Positions 60,959-64,000 of a stretch of 64,000 nt of DNA are shown piece after piece. The position numbers and the translations under genes were made by a program. Each line of letters starts with the position of its first letter. The stretch's first letter is position 1. The DNA comes from Apophysomyces variabilis (Eukaryota > Mucoromycota > Mucoromycetes > Mucorales > Mucoraceae), in the NCBI GenBank assembly GCA_002749535.1, contig MZZL01000408.1, positions 1,107,465 to 1,171,464 of the forward strand, in the 5' to 3' direction. A model generated the notes under the pieces. It was not told the origin of the DNA, made no database searches, and was given only the letters and a program-made list of their open reading frames with translations.

Positions 60959-63499
60959 TTAGCGAGTACTACTTTCATTTCGACCACCGCGATAACTACG
61001 TCCTCGCAGCGATCTTCCACGGCCTCGGTTATCGCCAGATTGTGAATTTGGTCTATTGATAACAAGCCTGTTGTCTTTCAGAGTCTAACGTAAGGAGTAT
61101 ACGTGAGGTTAGCCTTCCCTTGTGTTCCTTCTATCCTGCATATATGCAAAACCTACTTGTCCGTTTTTTGCTAATGCACTATCCAATGCATTGGCGTCTG
61201 TGAAATCCACATAACAGTGTGTCGTCTTAGGAAGCTGGCTTGTTGGATCGATAGGGAATTTGACACTGGTGATCTAATGGAAAGGACGAAATAAGAAAAA
61301 AAATCTCCGTGAGAAATGGAGTGCCGCAGTAAAAATTTCCCTTTTTCGGGGAACGAACCGTGTCACGACCAAAGAAGTCCTTGATATCATCCTCTGTCAC
61401 TGGCGCGCCCCAAAATCCGCCAACGTAGGCAACATATGGACTTCTTGCCTATGAAACAATGAAATTAACACAGAATTTTCGATAAACAAATGAGGAGCAA
61501 ATGTCCAATTGTACCATGCTTATTCTCTTTGAATTCCTTGGGCTGAAATTTTCGTCTTTGGCACCGTCACTCTCTTTGTCGTCACTTGCAGTGAATTGAT
61601 TGGTATCGTTGGATGGATATGGGCTGTTCTGCCAATCGTTTGACCTATATTGGTTCGGTTTCTCGGCATGACCTCCTTGCATTGAAAAGGCAGTGGATGA
61701 CATGGAAGGAGAAGCCATGGACACTTGAGCGTTGCTTCTTCTGTACGAAAAGTTGAACCCTTGTGATTTCGTCTCTGCGCTGATGCGACCGTTGTTGATA
61801 TCCAACACGACATAACCAAATGCAGCATCAGGAAGATTAAAATTCCACATATTTTTGAACGCTTGTTCTTCTCTGTCGATGTTGGAGAAGGTGCCCGCAA
61901 CGTCAGGCTGTCTAGTGTCGCGTAAGGAAGGTGGAAGCCGGTTGACAACAGACAACGCGTTCCTAAGCAGCGCAGCCTGACGCTCACTAAAAGAGGCAAA
62001 AGCAGCCGATATCGGCCATTGCTCAGTATTTCAACTTTTTTTTTCCTAAACGATGATCTATCTCAGAAAGTCCACTCACTCTACATAACCTTCCACTTGT
62101 TCTCTGATAGCATCCCAAAGCTGCATAAAATTCGCTTGCGACTGAGTTAAACGATCGCGATAATGATCTTGGTCAGGTTGGCAAGAGAATTCATTGTATG
62201 AAATCCCATATCGGAAATGCAATCCTGCAGATATCGTGAAATCCGCCTAGAACATGAAAAAACGGGTCACCACGTTGGACAAACCAAATACAAATAAAGA
62301 AAGTTTTCCATTGCAAAGGTGAACTTACGCGTAACACTAAAGCAAGTTGTGCCAACAAACCCTCTCGACCTGGGCTGGCATGTGTCACCAGTATTCTAGT
62401 CTCGGATGGGTCATAAGCCTAAGACGCGTTCCAACGATCAATCTCAAATTTTTCTACCCTTTTGTTTTTCCATCACAACGTTACCTCTTCAGCCGTCTCT
62501 ACTAACTCGCCAATCTGAAGAGCTGTAGTCCACATCGTTCCAGCACCACCGGCAATTGTGTCCGAACCTGGATGGGATAATTTTTTTATGTTCTTATTCG
62601 GCTACCATCGGTCTCGATTGTCTTTTTCTTTCTTTCTTTCTTTTTTACCTTCGCCATTGTCGAACAGTTTATGTTGGACTACAGCGCCACCCAGACCGAA
62701 TAATCTCAAGCTAACACCACCGATGTCAAGGACGTAAGAGGTTGCTTCATCCAAAATAAATAGATTTGGGATCTTGTATTCTCCCGATCTGAATTTCTCT
62801 AGAACCGCAACATCTTCACAGGCACCCCACACCGCGTAAACAGGCACGTCTAGTTTCATCTCCCCAGAAAGAAACAATGGAAATTCGGATAGGTATGATT
62901 GCGACGACTCTTCCATTGTTCGACGGACTTGATCGATTGGTAGACTGTTAAGCCGCGATCGCATGTGCGCTGGGATCAAATTGCTGTATTGAACCAAATG
63001 CCTCAACGTTCTATGATCCGAAGATCAAAAGAAAAATTCAGAATCTCTGCGCGCATCTGACGTTCGAATGCTGCACCCTTTACCTGTCAATGATACGATC
63101 CAAACTGCTCATTTCTGGTAGCAAATAAATCAAACAAAAGCAAAGAGGTTTAGGTATCTGTAACAAAAATCATGCCCGATTCCTGTTTCTATCTGCCTGA
63201 AACCACCCGCGACGTACCATAGAAACCGAAGTCGCCCGTGTGTATAATATACTGTGCATTTGTATCTTGTGCCAGTTGATTTAACTGCGAAATGTTACCT
63301 GTCAATAAAAAAGTTAAACAATATTAGATTGCGCCATCTTGTAAAAGGAGAGATTATAAAAAAAAATAAAGGGGGTTTGAGAGAGATCACCTCGGATGTC
63401 TGCTGTGCATAAAATGCGTTTCCCTCCACAGGTCATTACATTAGTACCGTTGACATTGGAGGATGTACTGGCTGCTGATGGAACCGGACTGCCGTTCAT
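60959..63499 (-). CDS. DUF2433-family metallophosphoesterase-like protein with C-terminal RRM and RG-rich tail
   Basis: ATG 63499 starts [18 protein letters not shown]. The phosphoesterase part begins [11 protein letters not shown], then [20 protein letters not shown] and GDFGFY. Later motifs are [17 protein letters not shown] and [20 protein letters not shown]. These correspond to the calcineurin-like motif order D-x-H, GDxxD, GNHE and GHxxP/H, but the first has ADIRG in place of DxHG and the GNHE position reads GACED. This is the pattern I associate with the fungal DUF2433 family. The C-terminal third holds a disordered stretch (about 61,500-61,760), an RRM-like domain ([20 protein letters not shown], then [20 protein letters not shown], then RLVINRPNS) and an RG-rich end ([15 protein letters not shown]). 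RNA binding is likely; phosphoesterase activity is uncertain. It has about eight introns and stops at TAA 60,959. Confidence 0.85.
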
Positions 63500-64000
63500 G
63501 GTTTATGTTACAAATACAAAGGAATGAAAAAGATGAGGAACAAGAGAAAGGAAAAATAGGGGGGGAGGGGTCGTTGCGGACATTGAACATTGGCGGTAGG
63601 CCGCTTTTCAAAGGTAGACTTGGTCCACCCGTCCCTTTTTCCCTTTATTTCTGCTTTTTGGAGGATACTCAATATTTACGATAATAGAGTAGCGATACCA
63701 CTATGGTACTTCTTTTTGTATTAAACGTAAATTCAAGTATTTGTCTTGTCAAACTAAAGAAGCCAAACGCCAAATGAGTCAATCGATCATTGCAACCTAT
63801 CGGACTTTGTAAGCCAATCAAACAAGAGTGGTGACATTAATTGGCAGACGCGGGTGTTGCCCGTTTAGCACCCTGTGATGGATCGGAACTCAACTCAGGG
63901 CACACACTACAAAATAAGGCAAGCTCTGTTTTCTTTTATGGCAGGTCATTCGTTCACTTCACGTTGAAGCATCCCATCTCTCTCCTGTCCTCACGATCAA
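63500..64000. other. 5' region of the DUF2433 gene and window edge
   Basis: The sequence up to the window edge contains no supported gene. G-rich plus-strand sequence near 63,558-63,570 is the pyrimidine-rich leader of the minus-strand DUF2433 gene. A feature of a gene further right cannot be judged. Confidence 0.4.

Overview
The window is nuclear DNA of a filamentous fungus, most likely an early-diverging mould of the Mucoromycota (Mucorales-like). The evidence is: many short GT-AG introns (about 45-90 bp) in almost every gene; moderate to low GC with pyrimidine-rich promoters; closest recalled resemblance of several proteins to fungal or animal orthologues; and decayed LINE and Tc1/mariner-type remnants resembling those of Mucorales. 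No operons, CRISPR arrays, rRNA or tRNA genes were recognised. Most genes were reconstructed by joining exons by eye, so gene ends are firmer than individual internal splice sites.

Layout, left to right. 1-3403 (+): 3' part of a RAX2-like polarity landmark protein with a cytoplasmic SH3 tail. 3847-5075 (-): PRPF38B-type splicing factor. 6481-7640 (+): decayed LINE reverse transcriptase. 8155-12915 (-): TRAPP II subunit TRS130/TRAPPC10. 13501-16935 (+): cullin-4. 18304-19310 (+): conserved-looking fungal protein of unknown function. 21345-23198 (-): ankyrin protein with two PP1-docking-like motifs. 24604-26143 (+): UPF0658 membrane protein. 26.1-31.0 kb: gene-poor, with a Tc1/mariner remnant and some doubtful exons. 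31040-32522 (-): GT15 mannosyltransferase, head to head with 32730-36524 (+), a UBA-UBX-LRR protein. 36821-38957 (+): multi-pass membrane glycosyltransferase. 39978-40821 (+): SFP1-like zinc-finger factor. 41702-42677 (-): UspA-like protein. 42917-43036 (-): OST4, 39 residues. 45900-49247 (+): ITC1/ACF1-like remodeller subunit. 49465-51237 (+): hydroxyacid-oxoacid transhydrogenase. 52144-54650 (+): SulP sulfate permease. 56371-56902 (+): small probable GPI protein. 57674-58990 (+): mRNA cap methyltransferase. 59197-60746 (-): vacuolar aspartic protease. 60959-63499 (-): DUF2433 phosphoesterase-RRM protein.

Most genes are single-copy housekeeping functions: secretion and glycosylation (TRAPP II, GT15, OST4, UPF0658, PEP4), ubiquitin and proteostasis (CUL4, UBA-UBX-LRR), RNA processing (PRPF38B, cap methyltransferase, RRM protein) and chromatin or transcription (ITC1, SFP1). 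They do not form an obvious cluster or pathway. The most unusual items are domain architectures: RAX2 with SH3, UBA-UBX fused to leucine-rich repeats, a duplicated RVxF-FDP-ankyrin module, and a multi-TM region fused to a GT-A-like domain. I saw no defence-like or secondary-metabolite system.
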